A DNA stretch of 64,000 bases from contig CM057002.1 of the NCBI GenBank assembly GCA_029891345.1, positions 67,908,590 to 67,972,589 of the forward strand. The letters run 5' to 3'. The translations under genes and the position numbers were made by a program. This document shows positions 24,200 through 37,272 of the stretch, piece by piece. The notes under the pieces were generated by a model, which made no database searches, was not told where the DNA came from, and saw only the letters and a list, made by a program, of their open reading frames with translations. Origin of the DNA: Dryococelus australis. Its lineage: Eukaryota > Arthropoda > Insecta > Phasmatodea > Phasmatidae. The number at the start of each line of letters is the position of its first letter. Position 1 is the first letter of the stretch.

Positions 24200-27100
24200 G
24201 TAGCAGGTTGCAGGCGACGCAGCAGATGAAATACCTCGCCACCCATGTGGTGTTGCCAGTTTCTGCAGCCGGCAAAAATAGGTCATCACCCTGGCCGTCG
24301 GCTCTTCAGCTCACCAACGTGTTCGTTCATGTTCTGCTAAAGGCGAGCCTGTCTCACGCGAGTTATGTTGCAGTTGTAAATACCCAATTCATGTTTTACT
24401 AATGGCGACCATGGTATGTGCTAAACGAAAGTTTTGTATCGTAATTACAACATCATAATTACCGGAAGGTGTTAAAAGTATTTCTGTCATGTGCGCCAAA
24501 ATAACACCCTGTTGTTAAGTAGAATATATGTAATGAGAAAATGTCCTTTTTTTTGTGGATTGATAGAGTTTGGGGTGGGGAGGGGGGAGTATAACAACAT
24601 TGACAACAAATAAATCTTATTTTCTTAAACAATGCATAATTAAGATAAAATAATTCTAATATTTAACATACATCTTGACGCTCTTCAAATATATTTACTG
24701 GTAGAAAAAGTACATTGCATACGAGTGTTTCATAAAATACTTACATATGCGTTTGAAGTTGTCGAGTAAAATGTAAATGTGAAGCGGAGATTTAAGATTT
24801 AAAGCATTCAGTCGGAACAAACATGCAGGTTTTCGGTAAACGTTCTAACTGAAAAGCTTTACTTAACCTAAGTCACCCTAAAAAACATTATCCGTACCAA
24901 AATAATAAACAGGGATTAATACGCATTGTGCATGAGGACATGTGAAATTGTGAGAATGCATACACAAATGTGTTACAGATTTTATTTAACGCTACATTAC
25001 ACAGTAACCCTTAACCCTTACTAATTTGACTTAACTCCAGTAACTGTTCATTACTTATTAAACGCGTTCAACAAAATAATTTGTCAAGATGGAAGAGATT
25101 CAATGACGTTGATTGTTATACCACATAAGTTTGAGATTTATTGTTTAATTTCATATGAAATGCTAAGATTGCAATGTTCTCCATACTGTTATTATATGCA
25201 TATATATATACACACACACACACAAACATTTGTTTGCTTGTAATGATGCAGTCTCATGGCAGAAATTATAAGGTAAACCTACAATTCAGTGTTTTATTAT
25301 AATTACAGATTTTGGTTTGCGAACTTCTGGTTTAAAACGCAATACTTATCTGCAGTTGATAACGATATACATTAAAAAAAAATGTATATTTTTGAATGCT
25401 TATTGTATTTAATTTATTTCTATATAAATCACAACAGCGAAATTATATAAATTCTTATTTAAGCGCATTTCATTTGCGACGTTGTTAGATTTTGTTAAAT
25501 TCTCATAGCTATATCGACAAACATATGAATGATCATCTTTTAGGGTTTTACATAATCCGGATCTCCCTTGACTAAAAGCAATGAAGTACCTGTATCATAG
25601 CATTTTAAAACTAACAATTCTATAGCGTAATGGACGAAAGAGCCTTGTACTGAGAAACAGATACTATGAAACTAAAATCGGAAGCAGGAATTATACGGAA
25701 TGTTCCGGACATATACGTTCAAACATAAGCAGATGATAGAGGGGCCCAAGACCAACAAAAATGACCAATTTATATGTGATCCGATTCTAGATCGTTTAAA
25801 AGTGAATTTTTTTCTGAATTTTTCGACCTATCTACATTACACCAACATTTTAAAAGATTGTGACGATAGTTCATGTCGGAGTGAAATGATTTTGTAGAAA
25901 TGGTAGCAGACAAGTGCAGTCGAACAACCAAACATCATTAATGCTATTATCAATACAGCGATCTGAAAAATAATAACTGCTTTGCAAAATTTATGTATTG
26001 TCCAGATATGCATCACGTGTTTATGTGCGTTAAAAATGACTAATGTACTACATAAACAAATGTCTTTCCCTGGAAAAACTACCTACGTATATGCCTTGTT
26101 GGAAGTACAAATAATAGGTGGTCTTAAGCAAATGTCAACGTTGCAAAGTTGAAAACCGAGTTATGTCCCAGAAGATGCAATAATAACAAACTGGCTGTAG
26201 AGCAACGATATTTTCGTGGAAAAAGTTTACTTCTCGAAAAATGTGAAAGCGTATCGTAAAAGAATGAAACAGGGCATGTGTTGGTGTTCTCATGGGTTAA
26301 ATACGTACATACCAGTAAAAAGTCTCTCAAGTAGCGAAAACGTTCACACAGCACCGCGCGTGTATGCCGTCTGCTGTAATTGTGTGCTCCCATTATCGCG
26401 GCGACAGCTAGTGTGTATTAGACTTTTGACCAGTAGTGTGATATGAACGGTCAGTTACCAACTGGCGAGAATACTTTGCATAAGTTACCGTATCGTGTCT
26501 TGTGCCAATCGATGTGGACACGTGACATTCCATAAACAAACTATCAATAACAGCTGAAACAGGGATTGGACAAGAAAAAACCGTTTACCTGGAAAATAAT
26601 CCCTTTTTTCCTTGAATAATTGTAAATGTGCATCTAGGCTTATTTATATAACGTGTATATTCTTATGTACACGTTTGATGAGATTCTATCAGCTATCCCA
26701 TTTTTTTGTTGGGACTAAATATTCAAGTAATATGTACTAATCCTTTTATACATAACTAGTTAAAGATATCCTCCTTATATAGTGATATATTAATTGCATT
26801 TAAATAATCCTCGAGACAATTATGTAAGCAGAGATCGCAAAATGAAAGACACAGACTTCTAAGTTATGGTCGCATCGTTAGCCTTGACATGAATGACCTT
26901 TAAAAGTGTGATAATCAAGTTCAAAAGTAATTACAAAGTAGGTAAACAAATGATATATATAAACATGCATATATAAACATATATATACACAATCACGAAC
27001 ATTTGTAAATAATGTTACTATAGGAACAATCAGCTCAAACAAATACACAAATAGGAGGACAAAAATACTTTTTGCCGTACCTGAGACAGTTATCGGTGCA

Positions 27101-28850
27101 TTCAATAAGTAATACGATACAAGTCTCCATTTTTTTGTCTTACCTTCGGGAATAAGTTGACCAAGTACTAAAACTATACATATAAATTCTTCTTAAAAAT
27201 TCTCTATCTGACTGGATCATGATTCACTTAGTTAAAGTTTACAAACAGCCTTTATTGTTCATAGCACTAAACAATCACAATGAAACAGACAAATCTCGTG
27301 TTGTAGAATAATAAAAATGGTCTGCCTATATCTGCTTTATTGTAAATAATTTACAACCTTTTATAAAATAAAATTTTATAACAGGTGTAATGCTCTGGTA
27401 GTACATAACATAATGATTCATGGTACAATTTGATTTTCTAACTGTTAAATCTGAGTTTAATGGACAAAATCTCTGCAGGCTACATAGTATAAATACCAGT
27501 GACACGCATGGCATTTACAGTTAGCATTGTTTGGAAATTACTCATTTGCCACTTAGAGCGCGCTGCGAATATTGAAGACTGGTTGCTCCGGCCTCGCCAC
27601 CTCCTTGGGCACCTTTCCCTCTCTTGTTTCCCGCCCATCTCTTAGTATTCCCCTCCTTCCGAGCATGCGCAGTCATGCTGCCCTGTGATTGGTTCAAGTT
27701 TAATCCCGAGTGGAGAGCTGAAGTGATTTGTGCGCCTTCGGGCACTTCTTCCTAGACAAGCACCGAAGGCCTGTTGCTGAATATTTCTGTTCCGATCCCA
27801 GACTATGGGAAATTATTGGCTCATGGTGCGTAATGGGAGTTGTCAGCTAAGGTGCAGCTGACACGCACAATATTCGACGAGGGTCAATTCTAAATAACAG
27901 GTGGGTCGCCGAGTGAGTTATAATTGCTTTAATTGATTTGATTCTATTCTTGAAGAGCGCAAGCCTAATGATAACATGTTTGGAGGTTTCGACTTTCAGC
28001 TTGTTTAAGTGTGATCTCGGTTAAATCGCACACTGTTTTAGTACAGTTTGTAGCTGGCTAAATGTTTTACATTGTTGGGCTTGATTATTTGCCGGGTTAA
28101 GTTCGCCTGGAAAATTGATGGCGAATTTGACGGGTACCGAACCGACTTCTCTCGGCAAGGCCAGCTAAGAGTAGACCACCTGTTACTTGTTTGAAAAGTA
28201 AAGTTTTTCTAGGAACATTGTATCTTAATTAATTATTTTTATTGTGTGGTAGCATGTTAATTTAGCTCCGTCGGCTGTGAATGGCCGCAGGACGATGCCC
28301 GGCGTAGAAGGCTGCGAAATAATTCTTAATAGTATTCTCAGTAACAGGATTGAGAACGCTGTGTGTCCTCTGCTAAGTATTTGCATTTAACTGAGATTGT
28401 GGAGTTTGGAATCTTTATAGTTATTTTAATGCTTTCGTGGCTTTTTGCGCCTCCTTGTGTGAGTGCCCACGTCTGCTTTGGAGTGTTTTCAATTTAAAAA
28501 AAATGAATTCCAGTTAAAGTACATGTGATGATTAACAGTGAAATAAATTTGTTATTAAATTGAATATCTGATTTACTACTAATGATAAACAGGCCCCATG
28601 AGTGCTACCGACGTCATATGACGTTTAATGAATGCAGCTGTTGAATAGAGTTTGCTGAAATTTCATGATGTCCGAACACTTAGAAGACACTGGCGATGTA
28701 ACACTAGTTCACCAGTAGTTCTCATGACGTTCACTGTAACAATTTATTACGTTGGCAGCACTCAAAGGGTAAATTACGAAAATTAACACCAAAGATTTGT
28801 AAATAATTTCACCTACGTACGAAGGGACACTTGTGGTAATTTCCTTCATT
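24200..28850. other. No gene recognised
   Basis: AT-rich non-coding sequence. Open frames here are short and motif-free. A small TA/CA microsatellite lies at 25197-25224. The GC-richer block at 27540-27900 is described separately. Confidence 0.4.
27540..27905 (+). promoter_or_regulatory. Possible TATA-less promoter and first exon
   Basis: A GC-richer island within AT-rich DNA contains GCATGCGCA (27663, NRF1-like half site) and GATTGG (27687, inverted CCAAT). It ends in ACAG|GTGGGT at 27900/27901, a good splice donor. No coding exon was identified. This is inferred from motif clustering only. Confidence 0.25.
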
Positions 28851-29197
28851 TTCCTATCCAGTCGTCATCATGGCATCGTCAGAGGATCTTGTGCAGCTGT
28901 TTATGTTAAGCGAGAACATGTTGTTAAAGATTTCGAATGGAAATGAATATAAGCACGTATTTATTAAATATAGTAAATTGTGCAGGTCAGCAAAAAATTA
29001 CAATACCTTAACTCTAAACACTGTAACAAATGCTAGTGAAATTTGATTTATTAAATACGTAATGTAACATGTTATACGTGGGATGATTTAACAACGGTTT
29101 GTTTCAAAAAGTGTGAAGTTACTGTGAATGCACTATAGAATACACATTGACTTAATGAAGTAGGCATGTATATTTAAAATACGCTACCGATAAGCTG

Positions 29198-29198
<1 letters not shown>

Positions 29199-29248
<50 letters not shown>
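29199..29248. repeat. (TA)n microsatellite
   Basis: About 50 bp of TA immediately before a TTTTTTAG splice-acceptor-like end and the Harbinger exon. Confidence 0.97.
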
Positions 29249-29253
<5 letters not shown>

Positions 29254-29261
29254 TTAGGTTC

Positions 29262-29965
29262 TTAGCTATTGGAGCAACTTTTCGACACCTAGCCTTTGAG
29301 TTCACACTCGACAGACACACACTGAGCATGCTTGTGTATGATGTCTGCTTGGCATTGTTGCATGAGTTCAGGCAAGTGGTAATGCCAACACCATCAGGAG
29401 ACCATTTGAATGGAGTGGCCGATAGGTACTACAAACCTTGGCAATTTCCACACTGCATTGGCGATATGGATGGCGCCGAGAAAAGTGAAGTGCCGTCACC
29501 ATTTCGGCTCCAGTTATTTTAACTATATTACGTATTATTCTATAGTACTAATGGGCGTTGCTGGCAATAATAAATAATTTACGGTAATTAATGTTGTCCA
29601 CAGAACTGTATAATCGTTTGCAAAATAATATATTCAAAATCCCACCAAGCAAGCCCCTTCCAGGCACAAACATTCATGCGCCCCATGTTTTGATAGGAGA
29701 TGAAAATTTCCCCTTAAAACCTACCCCATGCGTCCTTTTCCTGGCAAGAATATTTCTGCGCAGAAAGCGATTTTCAACACGCGCCTCTCAAAAGCTAGAA
29801 AAACAGTAGGACGCGCCTTTGGCATATTACGGTCCAAATGGCGATTTCTAGGGCCAACTTTTGAAATACCAGCAATGAACAAAGTACGTATGCTTGTTCA
29901 AACCGCCTGCATTTTGCACATCATCAGAGAAAGAGATATCACCAACGACTATGGCTATATATCGT
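29262..29965 (+). pseudogene. PIF/Harbinger transposase remnant (DDE_Tnp_4)
   Basis: The reading begins after an acceptor-like TTTTTTAG with F-R-H-L-A-F-E-F-T. It continues V-M-P-T-P-S-G-D-H then W-Q-F-P-H-C-I-G-D-M-D-G (29439-29474), the hallmark first catalytic block of Harbinger nucleases. About 200 bp of the catalytic core are then lost. Protein resumes with V-L-I-G-D-E-N-F-P-L (second acidic block, 29687-29716), shifts frame near 29728, and reads N-T-R-L-S-K-A-R-K-T-V and R-A-F-G-I-L-R-S-K-W-R. The family normally has E-N-A-F-G at this point; here the Glu is not present. It is therefore inactive. A possible partner ORF lies convergently at 30240-30533. Confidence 0.85.
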
Positions 29966-30239
29966 ATATTCGTGGGGGAAGTGTAGGGGAATGTGGCAGT
30001 GCCACGGACATTGTTCCCGAGCAGTTTACAAAAACCAGGCCAAAAAGTCATGGAAGTGATAGATAATTTTAAAAACTATATAATTTTAATGCTACTGAAA
30101 GTAAATTAACTTACATATAATAATGCTACTAATGGTTAAAGAGTATGTTCAATAGCTAAATGTTTTGTTATGTTGCTTTAGGTTGCGTTTTAAATTTAAT
30201 AACACACTCATAACCTTATGTCAAGTTCACAATACATCT

Positions 30240-30533
30240 TTTGTCTGTAATATTTATAAAATATTCGTAATTGTACCAACAACAAGATTGAAATATTGAT
30301 ATAAATTATCTGTTAAATTTTGTGGTGCTCCAACCTCATCCCACAGTTCGCGTGTTGTTGCGGTGTATTCTGAAGTCACCGTGGCGGTCATTACACAAAC
30401 GTGATCTCGACTGAACTTCCGAAGCTAGCACTTCACATTGCGCATCAGTCAGCTGTCTATCATGTTTGGCCTTCTTCTCTGAAATACTCGCTGAATGTTC
30501 CCTCTCAACAGCAACAACACTCTGTTTGCCCAC
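30240..30533 (-). pseudogene. Possible Harbinger Myb/SANT-like partner protein remnant
   Basis: Minus strand, 65 codons from M-G-K-Q-S-V-V. It reads R-Q-L-T-D-A-Q-C-E-V-L-A-S-E-V and, one frame away, T-T-R-E-L-W-D-E-V. The pattern resembles the N-terminal Myb/SANT-like helices of Harbinger accessory proteins (L-x-x-E-V ... W-D-E-I). Harbinger elements usually carry a transposase and such a DNA-binding protein. Position 0.3 kb downstream of, and convergent with, the transposase remnant supports it. The residue evidence alone is weak. Confidence 0.3.
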
Positions 30534-30669
30534 AGCAATATTTAATGTGTGGAACCTGCAGCAAGCGGCATCGTGTGAGCGACGAGCGATGCCGCACTGT
30601 CGCTACGGCCAACCCTAGCCAGGTTGATCTATTTCTCATAACAAACACTTCCGACGTAATTTGAGCGCC

Positions 30670-33400
30670 GCCGCTCTACCGCTTTTTAAAAATTAATTAA
30701 TTAATCAATTGTTAGCCGTTCCATAACAATTTTACTGGCATCTTCAATTTTTTGCATTGCATTTTTTTTTTTTTCATTTTGTTGACACATTTTGACTTTT
30801 ATAAAAATTTCTTTTCATCTCCTTAGGAATGAAACTATCATACTATTTGGATATTGCTTCATAATTGACTGTGTTAGGATAGGTTTGTCAGATCTTTATT
30901 TGGGTTAAAACCTTTTTTCTTGTTTTGGGTTCTTTCTTTTGATTATTTATTTCGGATGGGGGAAAAAGTAGAGTACCCCCTTTTAAAAAAAAACCCGTTG
31001 AGTTTTGGTTTTGCAACGCTCCGCTCGTATCGTACCCGAATACTACATTACTTGACTGGGACACAATCACTCGGTTTTTGGCTGATAGCCAACCAATAAT
31101 AAACATCGTAGTAAACGTGTCCTGCCAGGACGAGTCATACCGCGTGTTGATTGCTTACAGCTGTGAGTACAGGTCCCCTGCCCCATGCTACCGGCCCACC
31201 TAATTTAATCATATTTGCACATTATTTCTTGTGTGTTGCTCTCCATTGCATATGCTATGCCACTGAATTTCTCTTTACACGTACTTTAAGATACCGTTGA
31301 AATAACTGTATGTTTTCAGTGGAAAAATCATATTTGGTTTGATTATTTATGTCCATAGACGTGTTACGAATAGTCACTTTGCAGCAAATTATTTGCTCTC
31401 GTGTGTAATTTTATTTAGTGAAAACCGCATTTCGTGATCTGCAACCATTCCAAACATTTTGGGGTTGTCCACGTTAGGCGAATCAGCCTGTATAAGTACC
31501 TATTCTATATCTGAAGTCAATTATTGCTACCCACATTTTGGATATAACTTTTATAACTCTGTTAAATAACCAAGTTACAAAACGGGGTAAAATAAAATGA
31601 AAATTATAAACATTCACATACAAAGTATGCGAATTAACATGACGGAGTTGTAAATATTTAGGCTGACGGTAAAATTGCTTTGCAAAACTGTGAAAAATGT
31701 ACAGAAATTGTGTGAATATTACAATTAAACTGATATTTTAAATTTCTGTTGGTGAGAAAATCTGCACACACAGTTATGAAATTACAATTGCAATGTTTGT
31801 GTAAATTTACTTGACGTGGAGAGTTAATGAATGTCGGAGTTTATTTTCTGTTATACCGGGTAACAGTAATTTTACATCATTCTATATAAAGTTAGTTGTA
31901 AAAGTATTTGTTATTTTACTAATTTGTAGAATAAATTTACTTGGAAGAAGAGTAAAAAAAAAAAAACATTGACATGGTGTAAAATTACACCGATGTCAGT
32001 GGAGTCACTGCTGCGAAATATATTAAGTGTAAAATTACACAATTTTTTTTACGGTGTACCACTCTTCCCGCGATGCGCATAGTACGTCTTTGTTCGCATT
32101 TGTTTCATTATTTCGATCCTGGAACACGAATAATACAATTCATAGTTCTGACTTAAAAGTAATTTTTTCGTTCTGAAGTTTCGTAAAATCATGAGTTAGT
32201 TATTATTTCTTACTTTTTGCATTTTCAAATCCCCTCCATCAGTTTTGGCTAAGTTATGTGCCACATTTTCCAAAATGCACATCGTTCGGTAATTTATTTT
32301 CCTACTTACATTTTATGAAAAATAAATAAATGAAACGATGCTCGTACGAGTTACTGCTTATAGCAAAACCAAAACGGGTTCTCCTGTACCTATTTCACTT
32401 ATAAAAAAATCTGTATGGCGGGTAAAACACGTAGTACGAATTTTTTTCCCATCATAATATTCGAGGGTTTGTCCCATGTGACGTATCTTGATTTGCTGAC
32501 TCTTACACTCTTTGCTACTGGGGAAGATTTCAAAGTCTCTTAAAGCATGTAGATGCAGGTTTTAATAGTTGTCAGTAGTTAAATCAAGATCAAAGATATG
32601 TGGAAATTATGTTATTAACTGGGAACATGGTTTATGGGGTCATTCAGAACTGTAAACAATTTCCGCAAGGTATTTTTACGCACCGGCTAACGTTCAAGAA
32701 CTGACAAGCTGCAATAAAAAGGTAAAATTACCTATTTTCCACAACACGTCTTCTAGGTGCGCTAAACGACTAAAGTTCCGGCCGCTCACTATACATAATT
32801 TACATTAGTTGGAATTGTTAACGTGAATAAGTTCTAAATTACAACTGCTGGCCTGAGATCCAGCCTAGATTTAAATACAGTTCGAACACGATAAGCATGC
32901 TTCCACTTCTATGTTCGTATCCGAAGGCAAAAGGTTCTTGCTTCGGCTGATTGCAACAGTATCACGTTGCACAACATAAGTAATAAGCGCAACCCGCAAA
33001 GGATATTAACTTATTGGATGTTCCCGGACTCTATGGCAATTTACAGGAAATTACATATTGTACTACCGGCCATGGAGAATACAGATCGCGGTAAACGAAA
33101 AGGAAGAGAAATTAAGAATGAAACCCTGCTAACGAGATAAACACTACGGCTAGATAAACTCACAATTTCTGTTTAGGGTCCTAACGCGAAAATTATCGCT
33201 GATCTTCGGGGACATAGGTGGTTGCAGACGGGACGTGGGCTACTTTCTTTCACAAAGCACAACACAGAAAGGTTAATTACAAACCATAATTAACGATTTA
33301 TTAATGTTCGGTTCTGATTACATAGATGCTTGAAAAGTTTTCCTTCACAAACACAAACCTGCAACTTACCTCATGGCTGGCTTATATATAGTCCACTATA
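30670..33400. other. No gene recognised; TTACAC palindromes inside
   Basis: Non-coding. It contains GGTGTAAAATTACACC at 31976 and GTGTAAAATTACAC at 32027, both palindromic, with related GTAATTTTACA words upstream (31868). No open frames with motifs. Confidence 0.45.
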
Positions 33401-33570
33401 ACAGCTTTTTGATCGAATGTTAGTTACCTTATTACGCACCGAACTAGAAATACCTGAACTGCGAACTTTTGCCTCGTCCTATTTAATTTGTAGTATAAAA
33501 AATAGGTTTATACGTTTCATTTATGTCATAAATATATTACGATTCAGTGAAAATGTTTTTGTCGTGTTAG

Positions 33571-35250
33571 TCAGATGTCTGGAGGGATATTACGCAGTGG
33601 TAATGACTCATTTCTTGCACTACCAGACAACAAACTGAAAATAAATGTGATTTTTAATGACCATTTTCCTGCCTCAGATTTTACGAATTCATTGAAACGT
33701 TGCCTACTGAGAACAGTTGTACCAATGCTGTACGAAAATAGTCGAGACGAATCTGTTTCCAGTGGAAACTTTCCTATGGCACCACAACCATCTACCAGTG
33801 CAGAAGACGGCTCAAAGAAAGCCGTGAGTGACCCAGATGTAACAGAGCCTTCAAATGAGAGTACCAAGAGCCCAGACATAGCTGCAAATTCAAAAGTAGC
33901 TCCAAGGATATCAAAATTTACCAAACAGCTGCGTACGAAACATTCGGACAGGAAACGTTCAGACGGTAAATTTGCTTTGAAGGCGAGATAAAATTAACAC
34001 TAAACTCGATCCAGCTGATATATTGGTACACGTGGAAAATTATTTTGAAAAAAGTGCCCTTTACACTCCTAAAGATGGGGATAAACCACAGAACGGAAAA
34101 GTCGTGGGAGCAAGATGAAATAAACTTTTGCCATTAATCTGTAATAAAAGTCTCTTTCATTGGATCATTTGCGGCTTAAAGAAAGATTTAGGAGAATTAA
34201 AATCCAAACTTCGGTACAAAGTCGAATCGATGAACAACTACGAGAAAATTGTGTTCTTATTTTCGATGAAATGTCAATAAATGAGTGGTTTTCTTGCGAC
34301 GTGAAAAACGACATGCAGGAGGGGATGCAGGATCTTGGCTGTCTAGAACGAAGCGAGGAAATGGCGACACAAGCACTTATTATTTTTTTTGTAAGAGGCC
34401 TAACATACTCGTAGAAAATCCCCGTTGCTTATTCATTGTGTCCGGGGCCTGTTAAGTATGGCAGCTTGTTGCTGCTTCTAGGAATGGTCGTTATCACGAT
34501 GTTTAAAATTGGGCTAAATATTAAAGCAGCTGTCTACGATCAGATCTCAACAAATGAGAAAGTTTTCGAGATTTTGTGAACAAATAGACATCCTTACTAT
34601 TTGCATAATAATTCAGATATGTATATATTTTGATGTGCCTCATTTGATTAAAGGCATAAGAAATTAATTTAGAATGCAACGACTTTATCGTAGACGATGA
34701 AACCATTTCTTGGAAACCGATTGAAGACCTTTTTATTACTGACCCTTCTTCGGAAATTGCAAGAGTTGTCCGGAAGATCAATGCCGAGCATATTCACCCT
34801 GAACCTTTTGACAAAATGAGCGTCAAGTTAGCTACTCAGGTGTTTAGTCGTTCAGTGCGTGCGGGTCTCATGGCAGCTTTTCGAGCAAAAATTTATAAAG
34901 ATGCTATAAAACTGTCTACCAGCGAATTTGTTCTAACAGTCAACGATTTGTTTGATACTTTAAATAGTGTGACAGCAAATGATAAAAAAAACCCAAATAG
35001 AAGACCCTTGAGTGCCAAAACCGTCCATGTTGAAGCCAATTTAGTTGCAGCTTGAAGCTGGATTTCCAAATGGAGGACACGAGGCCGAACTAAATTACTA
35101 CTGACATGTCTTAATTTTCAGCAGACAATTACAGAAACCCTTAATTTATGCGGTGTCTTGAAAACAGAAGGTGGGAATTATCTACTGACATCAAGACTAC
35201 AGCAAGAAGTAGTAGGAGCGGGGACCTTTTGGTATCAAGGAGCAAGAGTG
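33571..35250 (+). pseudogene. P-element / THAP9-like transposase remnant, N-terminal and central part
   Basis: It starts with the end of a THAP zinc finger (N-D-H-F-P-A-S-D-F at 33655, then L-L-R-T-V-V-P). A Ser-rich linker follows to 33990. The central part reads V-L-I-F-D-E-M-S-I-N-E-W near 34250 and G-M-Q-D-L-G-C-L, then V-P-H-L-I-K-G-I-R-N near 34640. It continues with K-M-S-V-K-L-A-T-Q-V-F-S-R-S-V at 34813 and V-N-D-L-F-D-T-L-N-S at 34939, then L-L-T-S-R-L-Q-Q-E near 35178. This block order is diagnostic of P-type transposases, which cut and paste DNA using THAP-mediated binding. At least five stops or frameshifts disrupt it, and the zinc-binding first half of THAP was not found. The C-terminus lies at 36540-37272, beyond an antisense polymerase fragment. 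Confidence 0.88.
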
Positions 35251-36522
35251 GCACAAGTGCCATTTCGTAAAATGGCCAGGCGACAAATTACCTACCAATG
35301 TCTCAATATATTTGTTCATAAATTGAAAAGAATCCATGAAATGCAGTAACAAGTATTGCATTTTTCCTTTTAAATCTCTCCCATTAGGAATAAGTTTGGT
35401 GATGGATTTATATTTCTCCTAGGCCAATCCAAGAACCTTCATATCACCTGGATTTTCGATTACCATGGTTCCATTGGACTGCATGATATGTCTATGAGCC
35501 AATGACATTATAAGAAAGTGGGAATCATAATTCTGTAGATAATGAAATACAGCTAGATACAAGTTGGTTTTTCTGAAGTATGAACAATAAACTACTCTTA
35601 TTGTGTGTGCGGCCTCTGATTGCAGCCATGAGGTGATCATGGTCGATCAAAAAATCTTTACCAAGTGGCTTATTACAAATGTGACACCTTGTTTGAGCCA
35701 TACGTCTAGCACGTCTCTGAGCTATTGTAAATGTCTTCATTGGAACAGTTACGCTGTATATGTCTGCAACCTACTTTGTTAATTCAACCAATTTGTCAAC
35801 CACTTTGTACATGCAATACTCACCCACAAACTCGTGATTCTGTAACAAACTGGAGTCGTAAGCCTACACGAGCAGAATGCTGCAAGCATATGGTACATTT
35901 TTGTTGAAGGTTGTTGTCCTATTTGTATCATTAATTAGTAAACTAATGGACATGGGTTTCAGATATGCTTCGGTATAACAGTATGCAACAAAAGTCTTTG
36001 TCCCCAGTCGGGAAAGTACACCTAAAAACATCGTGTTCTGTTAGGTTTGCAAGTTTATCCTCACTTAAAAAGTATTGGAAACAACAGACACAAACATTTT
36101 TTCTGACGTTTCTCTCTTAATTGGCTGTAAAGCAGCTGGGAAAAATTCTTAATCAATATAGAATGTAAATGAGCAGTATTACCACTGGTACGAATGGCCA
36201 ACACATTTACATTATGAGCAGGATGAATAGAAGATATGCGTATGGGTACAACAAGTCCTTCTGTGGCATTGTTAAAGGATTTGTCAACAATATTCCTATC
36301 TTTGTCCACTACAGACTATACATAAATAGAATTGATCTCCTCGAAGTGTTTGATCTCATGTAACACCACAGGAGTCGACAGTCCTTGCATATTCAAAACC
36401 TTGTGATCCACTGGAAAGCTTGCTCTCAGTAATTGGGATAAGATATGGTTACAACACGAATCCTTCTGCTCAAGAATTACGTCGAAATTTGCAGCATATA
36501 ATAACTGCGAGGCTAATGTCAA
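35250..36522 (-). pseudogene. Maverick/Polinton-type DNA polymerase B, N-terminal fragment
   Basis: On the minus strand from 36522 the order is: L-S-T-P-V-V-L-H-E-I-K-H-F-E-E near 36350, then V-V-P-I-R-I-S and I-L-I-K-N-F-S-Q-L-L-Y-S-Q near 36140. Next come a zinc-finger-like C-F-Q-Y-F-L-S-E-D-K-L-A-N stretch and C-H-I-C-N ... I-D-H-D-H (35690-35630). It ends with N-Y-D-S-H-F-L-I near 35540 and M-D-S-F-Q-F-M-N near 35330. This is the characteristic N-terminal and exonuclease-side architecture of protein-primed family B polymerases of Mavericks. Palm motifs are absent, and it is frameshifted several times. It sits antisense inside the P-type transposase remnant. Edges are approximate. Confidence 0.8.
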
Positions 36523-36539
36523 CTACAAACTGCTAACTG

Positions 36540-37272
36540 TGAACCTGGCGTGGATGGAAATGTACTGATGCACGCTGGTGTGTCCGAAAGGGTTTCGTCA
36601 AAACAAAATGTAAACATAAGTTCTTTAGAAGATATTAGCATGTATTTTTCTGACATGAAAGACAACGTACCTTTCAAAAAAGTGAACATTCATTTTCCAA
36701 ACATGAGCAATGACTTGCCTGCAATCATTGCCTCTACGAAAATCACTATTTCGCTGGAAGAAAACAAAATGTGTTATTTTTCAGGTCATGCGTCAAAACA
36801 ATGCTTGAAAAGGTTTAAGTGTGGAAAATGTAATGAATTATTCGTTGACGAAAACCGTTACTCTGTAACAAACGAAAGAGCATTAATGTTATCGAAAAAT
36901 TACAACAAAAAAGCCAATGAATGTGTTTTGTTTCTAGTCTCTGATAGCTTGTGGTGAGTGATACATTTTTTGCTGGGCGAGTTCGCACGTTTCTATCCCC
37001 ATATTTGTCACGAAAAAAATGCCTTTCCCAAAAATTGGCGGAATGTTTTTTTGCTAGTCACAAACCGCAGCTTTTCCAACTGGTTCCTTAAAGACTGTCA
37101 CGACAAGTTATATATTTTACCTTTTGTAATAAAAACAAGACTTACCATCCATGAAGCAACATGGCAAACTAGACAGTTGAAATACAAATGTATCAATAAG
37201 AAAAGGTCACCAATGCAAATCATATTCAAATGCTCAGAAATTACAAAAACTACAGCACCTGTAGAGCAGTAG
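36540..37272 (+). pseudogene. P-element / THAP9-like transposase remnant, C-terminal part
   Basis: Two frames separated by one TGA (36955) read M-C-Y-F-S-G-H-A-S-K-Q-C-L near 36770, then C-G-K-C-N-E-L-F, L-M-L-S-K-N-Y and W-F-L-K-D-C-H-D-K-L. They end T-T-A-P-V-E-Q at TAG (37270). A Y-x-x-G-H/Y helix followed by C-x-x-C and a K-x-Y helix is how P-type transposases end. It continues the protein broken at about 35250, so the intervening polymerase fragment is an insertion or rearrangement. Confidence 0.7.

Noticed and set aside
33571-33924. 117-codon minus-strand frame
   Set aside because: Antisense to the THAP/P-type coding segment; the plus strand carries the recognisable motifs.
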